From Arenimonas daejeonensis (GTDB lineage: Bacteria > Pseudomonadota > Gammaproteobacteria > Xanthomonadales > Xanthomonadaceae), in assembly GCF_007993735.1 (NCBI RefSeq), contig NZ_CP042453.1:2852001-2916000 (forward strand): a DNA stretch of 64,000 nt. The letters are read 5' to 3'. Made by a program: the position numbers and the translations under genes. The notes below the pieces were generated by a model. The model saw nothing but the letters and a program-made list of their open reading frames with translations. It made no database searches and had not been told where the DNA came from. Of the stretch, positions 19,014 to 29,354 are shown piece by piece (position 1 is the first letter of the stretch; each line of letters opens with the position of its first letter).

Positions 19014-19783
19014 CTAGGCTTGTCCGCCGCGGGCCAGCCGGGCCATGCGCTGGGCCTCGGACAGGATGCCGCGCAGGATCTTGACCTCGCGGGCGTCCAG
19101 CCCGGCCCGCAGGTACAGGCGCCGCAGCCGGGCCATCACCATTTCTGGCGCCCGGCCCTTGTGGAAGTCGATGTCGTCCAGGGCCTGGCCCAGGTGGCCG
19201 AAAAAGCGCTCGAGTTCGTCCACCGTGGCCAGCGGCTCCTCGTCCGGCGCCGGCATCTGCCGCCCGGAGGGCATCTGCCCGGCGGTGGCTTCCAGGCAGG
19301 CCAGGCGCAGTTCATAGGACAACACCTGGACCGCCGCAGCGAGGTTGAGGGAGCTGAATCCGGGGTCGGTCGGGATGCCGACGGAGGCGTGACAGCGCTG
19401 CAGCTCCTCGTTTTCCAGGCCGGTGCGCTCGCGCCCGAACAGCAGGGCCACCGGGCCCCGGGCGCAGGCTTCCACCAGTTGCCGGGCCGCGTCACGGGGC
19501 TGAGTTCGGGCAGGGGCACGTGGCGGCGGCGGGCGCTGGTGCCCAGCACGAAGTGGCAACCGGCCAGGGCCTCGTCGAGGCCGGCGTGCACCGGGGCCGC
19601 GGCCAGCAGGTCGTCGGCGCCGGCGGCCAGGGTATTGGCCTCGGGGTCGGGGAAACGTTCGGGCGCGACCAGGTGCAGGGCCGACAGGCCCATGGTCTTC
19701 ATGGCCCGGGCCGCGGAGCCGATATTGCCCGGGTGCTGGGTGCCGACGAGCACGATCCGGAGGTTCTGGAAGGGGATGGTCAT
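19014..19783 (-). CDS. trmJ: tRNA (cytidine/uridine-32-2'-O)-methyltransferase TrmJ, frameshifted
   Basis: SPOUT-class methyltransferase that 2'-O-methylates position 32 of tRNAs. The N-terminal half (start 19783) reads [20 protein letters not shown]-like family sequence; the second half, in another frame, carries the knot motifs [19 protein letters not shown] and [19 protein letters not shown]. The switch is at 19496-19499 (run of four G on plus): one more base joins PELSP to [11 protein letters not shown]. Joined length is about 256 aa, normal for TrmJ including the C-terminal helical extension. It is divergent from suhB, the same pairing seen in many gammaproteobacteria. Confidence 0.9.
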
Positions 19784-19889
19784 GCCGTTTCTAGAGGCCC
19801 GGCTCGGGCCAACCTGCTATCCTTTGCGCCGCGCCGGCTCGACCGGCCCCTTGTTCTTCACACAATCCAGCGGTCATCGGACGGGATCC

Positions 19890-20695
19890 ATGCAAAAACC
19901 TGTCGTCAACGTCATGGTCAAGGCGGCCCGTTCGGCCGGCAACCTTATCCTTCGCCACATGGGCAAGCTGGACGCCCTGAACGTCTTCGAGAAGTCGAAG
20001 CAGGACTACGCCAGCGAGGTCGATTCCCAGGCCGAGGCGGAGATCATACGCGAGCTGCGCCGCGCCTTCCCCGACTACGCCATCCTCGGCGAGGAATCGG
20101 GCGCGATGGGCACGGGCCGCTACACCTTCGTCATCGATCCGCTGGACGGCACTTCGAACTTCCTCCGGGGGCTGCCGCATTTCTGCGTGTCGATCGCGCT
20201 GTGCGAGGGCGGTGAGCCGATCCACGGGGTGATCTTCGATCCGCTGCGCAACGAGCTGTTCACCGCTTCGCGCGGTGCCGGTGCGGTGCTCAACGACAAG
20301 AAGATCCGGGTGGCGGAGCGCAAGGACCTCAACGGTGCGCTGCTGGTGACGGGTTTCCCGCCGCGTGAGCGGGCGCGCCTGGCGCCGCATCTGGAATGCA
20401 TCGGCAGGCTGTTGGCGGAGGCGGAGGATATCCGCCGCACGGGTTCGGCGGCGCTGGACCTGGCCTATGTGGCCTGTGGGCGGGCGGATGCGTATTTCGA
20501 GGCGGGGTGAAGCCCTGGGACATCGCTGCCGGTCTGTTGCTGGTGCGCGAGGCCGGTGGGCGGGTCTGCGATTTCCGCGGCGGTGGCGACAAGCTGCTGA
20601 TGTCGGGGCAGATCGTCGCGGGCAATCTCAAGATCAGCGATTCGCTGCAGAAGGCGATCGTGTCGTCGAACTACGCGGCGGCCTTCTCGGTCTGA
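19890..20695 (+). CDS. suhB: Inositol-1-monophosphatase family protein SuhB, frameshifted
   Basis: Mg-dependent phosphatase of the IMPase superfamily; in enterobacteria it also acts in rRNA antitermination complexes. About 268 aa after joining frames. Metal-binding motifs are GEESG (near residue 70) and [21 protein letters not shown], and later [17 protein letters not shown]. The first frame ends prematurely at YFEAG because the G run at 20504-20507 is one base short; adding one G gives [14 protein letters not shown]. The ATG at 19890 gives the standard N-terminus ([16 protein letters not shown]). A terminator follows 27 bases after the stop. Confidence 0.93.
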
Positions 20696-20721
20696 CCCTC
20701 GCCGCTCCATGCTGCTTCGAG

Positions 20722-20746
20722 AAAGCCGCCTTGGGGCGGCTTTTTC
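20722..20746 (+). terminator. Rho-independent terminator after suhB
   Basis: Stem AAAGCCGCC/GGCGGCTTT (20722-20730 with 20735-20743), loop TTGG, with the T tract running to 20745. Confidence 0.88.
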
Positions 20747-20780
20747 ATGCTCGCGGCTTTGGGATCTGGCGCCGTCAGCA

Positions 20781-20852
20781 CCGGAGGAGTGACATGCTCT
20801 TTCTGCTCAGTGAAGCCTTTTATTTCGCAGAAAGAGCATGTCACTCCTCCGG
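20781..20852 (-). repeat. Long hairpin repeat with conserved 20-nt loop, copy 2 (family H)
   Basis: Perfect 26-bp arms (20781-20806, 20827-20852) around a 20-base loop (20807-20826). On the minus strand the loop reads GAAATAAAAGGCTTCACTGA, identical to copy 3 and two bases different from copy 1. Inner stem TCTTTCTGC is shared; the outer 17 bases are unlike those of the other copies but are fully complementary to each other. The conserved flank GGATCTGGCGCC precedes it at 20762. Confidence 0.8.
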
Positions 20853-20885
20853 CACTGCCGGTGCGGATCGTCCGGGTTGCTGATT

Positions 20886-21353
20886 GGAGTTCCTGAGCGG
20901 CATCGGTGCCTTGCTTGCGCGTACGGCTGGCGGGCTTCCGCGTGCGGGATCTTTCCTGCGCCATGCGGGTTGTGAAGTGGGAGCACGCTCAAAATCGGGG
21001 CGGCTCGCCTATCGTGGGGCGCGTTCCCCTGAACGCGTCCGGTGCCATTTGGGCTAGGTTGCGACAAGTGCTCGCCGCTGCGCGGCGAACAGCAACAGCG
21101 CCAGCAACGGCGACGGCACAAGCGGACCCGCCCTGGCTCGGCTGCTGGTCAGGGCTCTGCGCCGCGAAGCGGCGGGTACTCCTGACCAGTTTTCGGAAAT
21201 GGCACCAGACGCGTTCAGGGAACGCGCCCGCGGGGGCGCGCTGACGACAAGGGACGCGTGCGTTTTAGCAAACGACAAGGCGCAGGAAAGATCCCGCACG
21301 CGGAAGCCCGCCAGCCGTACGCGCAAGCAAGGCACCGATGCCCCTCAGGAACT
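20886..21353. repeat. Large nested inverted repeat with 64-bp perfect arms
   Basis: Arms 20899-20962 and 21279-21342 are exact reverse complements over 64 bases, and similarity extends outward through GGAGTTCCTGAG on both sides. A second, imperfect inverted repeat lies inside (about 21014-21050 with 21193-21231), and further small hairpins fill the centre (for example CTGGTCAGG/CCTGACCAG). Hairpin copies 2 and 3 flank it in opposite orientation, so the whole 20762-21478 segment is one imperfect palindrome. I see no transposase and no credible gene in this 846-base gap between suhB and secF. Confidence 0.8.
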
Positions 21354-21388
21354 CCCCTCAAGTACCCGCGAGGATGGAACCGGCGGCG

Positions 21389-21460
21389 CCGGAGAGGTGA
21401 GGGTCTCTTTCTGCGAAATAAAAGGCTTCACTGAGCAGAAAGAGACCCTCGCCTCTCCGG
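21389..21460 (+). repeat. Long hairpin repeat with conserved 20-nt loop, copy 3 (family H)
   Basis: 26-base arms (21389-21414, 21435-21460) with one T-G wobble (21398 region against 21451) and loop 21415-21434 reading GAAATAAAAGGCTTCACTGA. The conserved flank CGGCGCCAGATCC follows at 21467. It is oriented opposite to copy 2 and antisense to the neighbouring secF gene. Confidence 0.8.
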
Positions 21461-21489
21461 TGTTGTCGGCGCCAGATCCATCGGGCGCA

Positions 21490-21519
21490 AATAGAAAAGG
21501 CCCGCCGAAGCGGGCCTTT
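21490..21519 (-). terminator. Rho-independent terminator after secF
   Basis: On the minus strand: stem AAAGGCCCGC/GCGGGCCTTT (21510-21519 with 21496-21505), loop TTCG, followed by TTCTAT. It lies 23 bases beyond the secF stop. Confidence 0.85.
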
Positions 21520-21541
21520 CGAGAACAGGCAGAGCGAGCCG

Positions 21542-22513
21542 TTACGGCCGGCGCGCGAGCTCGGCTTCCAGGTCGTCGCGGGCCCTGGGCATCAGGTCCT
21601 GCTTGGTGACGCCCAGCAGCAACAGCAGCGGGCAGGCGACCAGGATCGACGACAGCGTGCCGATCACGATGCCGATCATCTGCGACTCCGCCATGCCCTT
21701 CAGCGACTGGCCACCGTACAGATACAGCGCCAGGATGGTCAGGAACGCGACGAACGAAGTGATGATCGTGCGCGACAGCGTCTGGTTGACCGAACGGTTC
21801 AGCACTTCCCTGGGCTCGAGCTTGCTGAGCAGGCGGAAATTCTCGCGCACGCGATCGAACACCACGATCTTGTCGTTGATCGAGAAACCCATCACCGACA
21901 GGATGCCGGCCAGCACCGTCAGGTCGAACTCATGCTGGTTCAGCGCGAACCAGCCGCACACCAGCAGGATGTCGCCGAGCGTCGCCGTCACCGCGGCGAT
22001 CGCGAACTTGTACTCGAAGCGGATGGCGATGTAGGCCAGGAAACCGATCGCCACGAAGATCGCCGCATAGACGCCGTTGAGCGCCAGCTCGCTGCCGATC
22101 TGCGGGCCGACGAAGTCGCTGCGGATCACCCGGCCCGGGTTGTCGGGCGTCTGGGCGGCCTGCAGGATCGCCGTGCCGGTCTGCTCGCTCGGGGTGGCCT
22201 CGACCGGACCTTCCGCCTCGCCCTCGACCTCGGGCGGCTGCAGGCGGATGACGATGTCGGTACCCGAACCGAAGGTCTGCACCACCGGGCTGTCGTAACC
22301 GGCGGCGCTCAGGCGCGCACGCACGCCCTCGACGTCCATCGGCTTCTGGAACTCGACCTCGACCACGGTGCCGCCGGTGAAGTCGAGCGCGTAGTTGAAG
22401 CCCTTGGTCGCCAGCGCGCCGACCGCGGCCACGGCAAGGGCCGTGAACACGACCAGGGCCGCGACCCGGATCTTCATGAAGTTGATCTTGCTGTTGGACG
22501 GGAAGAGTTCCAC
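21542..22513 (-). CDS. secF: Protein translocase subunit SecF
   Basis: 323-aa inner-membrane partner of SecD, driving late steps of Sec export with the proton gradient. TM1 (about 15-35) is followed by the periplasmic domain beginning NYALDFTGGTVVEVEF, then five membrane helices with the family motifs LGDILLVCGWFAL and SINDKIVVFDRVRENFR. The start is GTG at 22513. Order on the minus strand is yajC, secD, secF, the universal arrangement, and secF is last before a terminator. No defects seen. Confidence 0.97.
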   Translation of the reverse strand: MELFPSNSKINFMKIRVAALVVFTALAVAAVGALATKGFNYALDFTGGTVVEVEFQKPMDVEGVRARLSAAGYDSPVVQTFGSGTDIVIRLQPPEVEGEAEGPVEATPSEQTGTAILQAAQTPDNPGRVIRSDFVGPQIGSELALNGVYAAIFVAIGFLAYIAIRFEYKFAIAAVTATLGDILLVCGWFALNQHEFDLTVLAGILSVMGFSINDKIVVFDRVRENFRLLSKLEPREVLNRSVNQTLSRTIITSFVAFLTILALYLYGGQSLKGMAESQMIGIVIGTLSSILVACPLLLLLGVTKQDLMPRARDDLEAELARRP

Positions 22514-22532
22514 GTCGCCTCCTGGAAAACGG

Positions 22533-24410
22533 TTAGATCGAGACCTTGGCGAGCTTCTTGCGCTTGCCGTAGATCAGGGTGGCAATGCCGCGCGAAACCG
22601 AGACCGCGGTGTACATCGAGGTCAGGATGCCGATGATCAGCGTGATGCCGAAACCACGGATCGGGCCCGAACCGAACACCGCCATCGCGATGCCGGCCAA
22701 CAGCGCCGTCACGTTGGCGTCGGCGATGGTGCCGGAAGCCTTGTCGTAGCCGTTGGCGATGCTCGACAGCGGCGTGTTGCCGTTGCGCAGCTCCTCGCGG
22801 ATTCGTTCGTTGATCAGCACGTTGGCGTCCACCGACATGCCCACGGTCAGGGCGATGCCGGCCAGGCCGGGCAAGGTGAGCGTGGCGCCGATCACCGACA
22901 TCACCGCCACCACCATCAGCAGGTTCAGCAGCAGCGCCAGATTGGTGACGATGCCGAACATCTTGTAATAGACCAGGAAGAACAGCAGCACGAAGGCGAA
23001 CGACCAGAACACCGCGGTCAGGCCGCGTTCGACGTTCTCGGCGCCCAGGCTCGGGCCGATGATGCGTTCCTCGATGATCACCATCGGCGCCGCCAGCGAA
23101 CCGGCGCGCAGCAGGCGGGCCAGGCTGGTGGCCTCGTCCATGCTGTCCAGGCCGGTGGTCTGGAAGTTGCGGCCGAAGACGCCCTGCAGGGTGGCGGCGT
23201 TGATCACCTCCTCACTGACGCGCGAGGTGCGCACTTCCACGCCATCCACCATCTTCACTTCCGGGATGGTCTCGATGTACACCGCGGCCATCAGCTGGCC
23301 GACGTTCTCGCGGGTGTGCGCCAGCATGCGGTCGCCACCGAGGCGGTTGAGCTCGATCGACACCGCCGGGGTACCGGACTGCGGGTCGAGCAGCGAGGTG
23401 GCGTTCACCAGCTGGTCGCCGGAAACGATGATGCGGCGCGACAGCAGGATCGGGCGCGGCTTGCCGTCCGGACCGCGCTCGCGCATGAAGTACAGGCGGG
23501 CGTTGGGCGGCACCACGCCGGTGCGGGCAGCCTCCATGGCCTGGGGGCCCAGGTCGACGACGTGGCGGTATTCCAGGGTGGCGGTGGCACCGATCAGCTT
23601 GCGGGCCTCGGCCGTGTCCTGCACGCCCGGCAGTTGCACCACGATTCGGCTTTCGCCCTGGCGCTGGATGACCTGCTCGCCGACGCCCAGGCTGTTGATG
23701 CGGTTGTCGAGCGTGGTGCGGTTCTGTTCGATCGCACCGTCCATGATCTGCTTGATCACGGTCGGGGTGATGCGGGCCAGCAGGCGGGTCGGCTGCGCCG
23801 GGTCCACGATCAGCTCGAGCTCGGGCGCCTCGCGCGAAATCGCGTTGCGCACGGCGGCCATGTCGGTGGCGTTCTTGATCTCCACCTGCACGCCCTCGGG
23901 CGCACGCGCCACGCTGGTGTAGGCGAACTTGCCTTCCCGCAGCACGGTCGATATCTCGTCGGCGAAGGCGTTGCTGCGCTTCTCGATCGCCGCCTTCTGG
24001 TCCACTTCCAGCAGGAAGTGCACGCCGCCCTGCAGGTCGAGGCCCATGGACATGGGCCGGGCGCCGGTCTTGAGCAGCCAGTCCGGCACGGTCGAGGCCA
24101 GGTTCAGCGCCACGGTGTAGCCGGTGCCGAGCTCGGCGCGCAGGCTGTCGGCGGCGGCCGTCTGCAGGTCGGCGTTGGTGGTGCGCACGACCACGTTGCC
24201 TTTTTCGATCGCCACCGACTTGGCCGGCACCTTGGCGGTATCCAGCACGCCGCGCACGCGCAGCACCAGCGAGTCGTCCACCACGTTGCCGCGGTTGGCC
24301 GCCACCTGCACCGCAGGATCCTGCGGGTAGAGGTTGGGCAGCGAGTAGAACAGGGACAGCGCGATCACCAGGGCGGCGACGACGTATTTCCAGGTGGAGT
24401 ACTGAAGCAT
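22533..24410 (-). CDS. secD: Protein translocase subunit SecD
   Basis: 625-aa inner-membrane protein with a large periplasmic P1 domain. Start ATG at 24410 (MLQYSTWKYVVAAL), preferred over the upstream TTG. Recognisable motifs include GLDLQGGVHFLLEVD (near residue 115), IVVQLPGVQDTAEARKLIG, and the membrane block GMSVDANVLINERIREELR with the catalytic-site Asp implicated in proton movement. It sits between yajC and secF, 19 bases before secF. Confidence 0.97.
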   Translation of the reverse strand: MLQYSTWKYVVAALVIALSLFYSLPNLYPQDPAVQVAANRGNVVDDSLVLRVRGVLDTAKVPAKSVAIEKGNVVVRTTNADLQTAAADSLRAELGTGYTVALNLASTVPDWLLKTGARPMSMGLDLQGGVHFLLEVDQKAAIEKRSNAFADEISTVLREGKFAYTSVARAPEGVQVEIKNATDMAAVRNAISREAPELELIVDPAQPTRLLARITPTVIKQIMDGAIEQNRTTLDNRINSLGVGEQVIQRQGESRIVVQLPGVQDTAEARKLIGATATLEYRHVVDLGPQAMEAARTGVVPPNARLYFMRERGPDGKPRPILLSRRIIVSGDQLVNATSLLDPQSGTPAVSIELNRLGGDRMLAHTRENVGQLMAAVYIETIPEVKMVDGVEVRTSRVSEEVINAATLQGVFGRNFQTTGLDSMDEATSLARLLRAGSLAAPMVIIEERIIGPSLGAENVERGLTAVFWSFAFVLLFFLVYYKMFGIVTNLALLLNLLMVVAVMSVIGATLTLPGLAGIALTVGMSVDANVLINERIREELRNGNTPLSSIANGYDKASGTIADANVTALLAGIAMAVFGSGPIRGFGITLIIGILTSMYTAVSVSRGIATLIYGKRKKLAKVSI

Positions 24411-24466
24411 GGGCGACAACCGGTGGCGGCCCGGTCAGGGCCGTGGGTGATTCGGATGGGGACGGT

Positions 24467-24805
24467 TCAGGCGGACTTCAACGTGCCCTTGGGCAGGACC
24501 GCGGTGACGGCGCCGCGCTGGACCTTGATGCTGACCTTGTCGGCGACTTCGACGCTGACGAAATTCTCGTCCAGGCCGTCGATGCGGCCGGCGATGCCGC
24601 CGCTGGTGATCACTTCGTCGCCTTTCTGCAGTTTGGACACCAGTTCGCGGTGTTCCTTGGCGCGCTTCATCTGGGGACGGATCATCAGGAAGTACATGCC
24701 CAGGAACACGGCGCCCATCAGCAGGAAGCTCGGCAGGGGGCTCGGGGCGGCCTGGCCGGCGGCTTGGGCGGCGGCCGGGGAAATCAGAATATCGAGCAGG
24801 GACAT
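24467..24805 (-). CDS. yajC: Preprotein translocase accessory subunit YajC
   Basis: 112 aa with one transmembrane segment (about 25-45; FLLMGAVFLGMYFLMIRP) and a basic cytoplasmic tail with KLQKGDEVITSGGIAGRI, the YajC signature. It associates with SecDF-YidC. First gene of the yajC-secD-secF operon; the promoter must lie in or beyond the repeat-filled gap upstream (24806-25409). The usual queA-tgt-yajC-secD-secF order is kept, but the gap separates yajC from tgt. Confidence 0.96.
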   Translation of the reverse strand: MSLLDILISPAAAQAAGQAAPSPLPSFLLMGAVFLGMYFLMIRPQMKRAKEHRELVSKLQKGDEVITSGGIAGRIDGLDENFVSVEVADKVSIKVQRGAVTAVLPKGTLKSA

Positions 24806-24892
24806 GGGCTTGGCGTCTCGCTAGTGAATTTAGCGCGCAAGTATGCCACAGGGCGCCACCCCCTGCCCGCCCCGGCTTGCGCTCCCTTCGGG

Positions 24893-25112
24893 GCGCAAGA
24901 AGGACTGTCTTGCTCGCATCCGGGTGGTTGGGGGTGCCGGGATCGTTCGTGGCGATAGGCCGCCGCACGAGGAAACTTTCCCGGACACGCCGCAAGTACG
25001 TCCATGTAGGCTCTTCAGCGACGTCCGTGTCGCTGAAGGTCCGGAAAAGTTCCCTCGCACGACGTCCTGTGGTCGATCTGGGCCGGGCCATCGAATTCGA
25101 AAAGCCTTGCGA
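24893..25112 (-). repeat. Cloverleaf-like structured repeat, copy C (family T)
   Basis: Reverse-strand copy. The outer stem is formed by 25040-25060 and 24965-24985 (21 bp; four irregular pairs, all G-T or T-G on the minus strand). Hairpin 1 is 25013-25022/25029-25038, loop ACGGAC on the minus strand. Hairpin 2 is 24997-24999/25006-25008, loop ATGGAC. The flank GGCGGCCTATCGCCACGAACG is conserved with copies A and B. Stem sequences differ from copies A and B but stay paired. It faces copy B 5' end to 5' end. Confidence 0.78.
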
Positions 25113-25176
25113 GCCCGTCGCTTTGCTGCCCTGTGTGGTTCCAGGTTCCGAATGCCTGCCAGAAGCCGAGGCAAGC

Positions 25177-25400
25177 GAGCTCTTGCCCCAAAACGGAATC
25201 CCGGCCCGGACGGTCCGCAGGTCGTCGTGCGTGAGGTCGCTTTCCGGGGCTTCGAAAACATGGACGTTTTCGAAGAGCCTCCATGGATGGATTCACGGCG
25301 TCCCCGGAAAGCGACCTCACGTACGGCGGCCTATCGCCAGGAACGAGCCCGGCGCACCGAACCCACCGAACACGAGCAAGTCAGGCCTTCTTGCGCGGCA
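25177..25400 (+). repeat. Cloverleaf-like structured repeat, copy B (family T)
   Basis: The outer stem is 25227-25249 with 25302-25324 (23 bp, one G-T wobble). Hairpin 1 is 25250-25259/25266-25275, loop ATGGAC. Hairpin 2 is TCC/GGA at 25280-25282/25289-25291, loop ATGGAT. It shares the GGCGGCCTATCGCCAGGAACG flank and a later GAGCAAG...CTTCTTGCGC hairpin with the other copies. Its right edge reaches within 10 bases of the tgt stop codon. With copy C it fills most of the 604-base gap between tgt and yajC, where I find no gene. Confidence 0.78.
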
Positions 25401-25409
25401 AGCGAGAAC

Positions 25410-27596
<2,187 letters not shown>

Positions 27597-27613
27597 TTAT
27601 CCCAGAAACGGCG

Positions 27614-28216
27614 TCACAACCAGCCTTTCGCCCTTGCCGTGCGATAGGCCTCGATGCGGTTGGCGGCACCCAGCTTGCCGATCGCCTCCGACAGGTAGTT
27701 GCGCACGGTGCCCTGCGACAGGTGCAGGCGTTCGGCGATCTCGGCGCTCTTCACGCCCTCGCCCGCCAGCCGCAGCACCTGGCGCTCGCGTTCGGTCAGC
27801 GGGTCGTCCTCGCCCCAGGCGGCGACGGCCAGCTGCGGGTCGATGGCGCGGCCGCCGGCCTGCACCTGGCGCAGCGCCTGCGCCAGCTGGGCCGAGGGCG
27901 CGTCCTTGAGCAGGTAGCCGCGCACGCCGGCATCCAGCGCACGCCGCAGGTAACCGGCGCGCGCAAAGGTGGTGAGGATGACCACGCGCGTGGCCAGGCC
28001 GGATTCCTGCACCTTCAGCGCCAGGTCCAGCCCGGTGAGGCCGGGCATCTCGATGTCGGTGACCAGCAGGTCGGGCCGGTGTTCGCGCACCGCGTGCCAG
28101 GCTGCCTCGCCGTCGCCGGCTTCGGCCAGCAAGTCGAAATCGGGCTCCAGGCGCAGCAGCGCGGCCAGTGCGCCGCGCACCATGGCCTGGTCCTCGGCCA
28201 GCACCAGCCGGATCAT
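27614..28216 (-). CDS. LuxR/NarL-family response regulator (DesR-like)
   Basis: 200 aa. Receiver domain (residues 1-120) with the phospho-acceptor Asp in LLVTDIEMPG, then a LuxR-type helix-turn-helix (about 140-195; LTERERQVLRLAGEGVKSAEIAE). Start ATG at 28216 gives the normal MIRLVLAEDQAMVR; it overlaps the kinase stop by 4 bases. Partner of the adjacent DesK-like kinase. It probably controls the ABC exporter encoded upstream in the same operon; this is inferred from position. Confidence 0.92.
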   Translation of the reverse strand: MIRLVLAEDQAMVRGALAALLRLEPDFDLLAEAGDGEAAWHAVREHRPDLLVTDIEMPGLTGLDLALKVQESGLATRVVILTTFARAGYLRRALDAGVRGYLLKDAPSAQLAQALRQVQAGGRAIDPQLAVAAWGEDDPLTERERQVLRLAGEGVKSAEIAERLHLSQGTVRNYLSEAIGKLGAANRIEAYRTARAKGWL

Positions 28217-29334
28217 GGCGACGGGCCCTCGAGCGCGGCCGGCGGCAGTTTCAGCAGCAGGCGCGTGCCGCCGCCGGGCGGACTTTCGATCTCCAGCGTG
28301 CCGCCGAGGGTTGCCAGCCGTTCGCGCATGCCCAGCAGGCCGTTGCCGGTCGTACCCGCCCCGCCGCGGCCGTCGTCGCTGATGGCCAGGCACAGGCCGC
28401 CGTCGCGCGCCGACAGCTCGACCTCGACCCGGCCGGCGCCGGCGTGCCGCAGCACATTGGTCACTGCCTCGCGCAGGCCCAGCGCCAGCACCGACTCCGC
28501 CGCAGGCGTCGGCGCCACGGGCGCCAGCCGCTGGTCGAGCCGGACATCTGCCGACAACAGGGCAAGCCGGGCCGCTGCAAGTTCCGCCTGCAGGCCGGTG
28601 GCGCGGATGCCGACCACGGCTTCGCGCACCTGGGCCAGGGCCTGGCGTGCGACGGTTTCGACTTCGCCGATCTGCGCTTTGGCGGCGGTGGGATCACGGT
28701 CCACCAGCCGACCCGCAAGCTCGCTCTTGATCGCCACCAGCGACAAGGTGTGGCCCAACAGGTCGTGCAGGTCGCGGCCGATGCGTTCGCGTTCGGCCAT
28801 CGCGGCCAGGCGGCCGACTTCATCCTGGGTCAGCCGCAGTTCGGCATCGCGGCGCGCCTTGGCGCGGGCGAACAGCGTTCCGGTCAGCACCATGCCGGCG
28901 ATCAGCACCGCCATGCCGCTCCACCCCAGGGCCAGGCGCAGGGTCGGCATGACATGGAAGAACTCGGCGACCATGATCGCCAGCAGCAGCGAAGCCACCA
29001 TCACCGCCCGCTGCGGCGGGAACGCCCAGGCGCACATGGCGCAGGCATAGATCAGGAAGGTCTGGCCGCCGGCATTGATCGGGATCAGCAGGTAACCGAT
29101 GGCCGCCACCGCGAACACCAGCGGCGCCCGGTCGGCCGGCCCGGTGCGGTAATAGCGGAAATGCAGCGGCAGGAACACCGCGATCGCGACCAGGCTGGCC
29201 AGCAGCGGCCAGCCGGCGGCGCGGGGATAGAACACCAGCGGCACGAACACGAAAAACAGGTAGACCAGCGTCACCCACGGGTTGTCGTGGATGTCGTTCC
29301 TGTCCACCTGCGCCGGTCCGGTGATCGTGGCCAT
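28213..29334 (-). CDS. DesK-like sensor histidine kinase
   Basis: 373 aa. About four to five membrane helices occupy residues 20-160, followed by a HisKA_3 dimerisation domain with the phosphorylated His in RIGRDLHDLLGHTLS (about 190). The ATPase end carries ISDDGRGG and GLLGMRERLATLGG. The membrane-embedded sensor without a large periplasmic loop resembles DesK-type detectors of membrane state. It overlaps its response regulator by 4 bases and follows the amidohydrolase gene by 20 bases. Confidence 0.92.
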   Translation of the reverse strand: MATITGPAQVDRNDIHDNPWVTLVYLFFVFVPLVFYPRAAGWPLLASLVAIAVFLPLHFRYYRTGPADRAPLVFAVAAIGYLLIPINAGGQTFLIYACAMCAWAFPPQRAVMVASLLLAIMVAEFFHVMPTLRLALGWSGMAVLIAGMVLTGTLFARAKARRDAELRLTQDEVGRLAAMAERERIGRDLHDLLGHTLSLVAIKSELAGRLVDRDPTAAKAQIGEVETVARQALAQVREAVVGIRATGLQAELAAARLALLSADVRLDQRLAPVAPTPAAESVLALGLREAVTNVLRHAGAGRVEVELSARDGGLCLAISDDGRGGAGTTGNGLLGMRERLATLGGTLEIESPPGGGTRLLLKLPPAALEGPSP

Positions 29335-29354
29335 GAGTCTCCCCGGGCGGAACC

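Noticed and set aside
20906-21335. Two opposing short open frames starting with the same MPCLRVRLAGFRVRDLSC peptide
   Set aside because: They are the two arms of the same 64-bp inverted repeat read from both ends, not genes.
20886-21353. Insertion sequence with 64-bp terminal repeats
   Set aside because: No transposase-like frame lies between the arms and no target-site duplication could be recognised, so only a MITE-like or palindromic repeat can be claimed.
24806-25409. Riboswitch (preQ1) controlling tgt-queA
   Set aside because: The gap lies downstream of tgt on its strand, and the structured elements match repeats elsewhere; no preQ1 aptamer pattern is visible upstream of queA.
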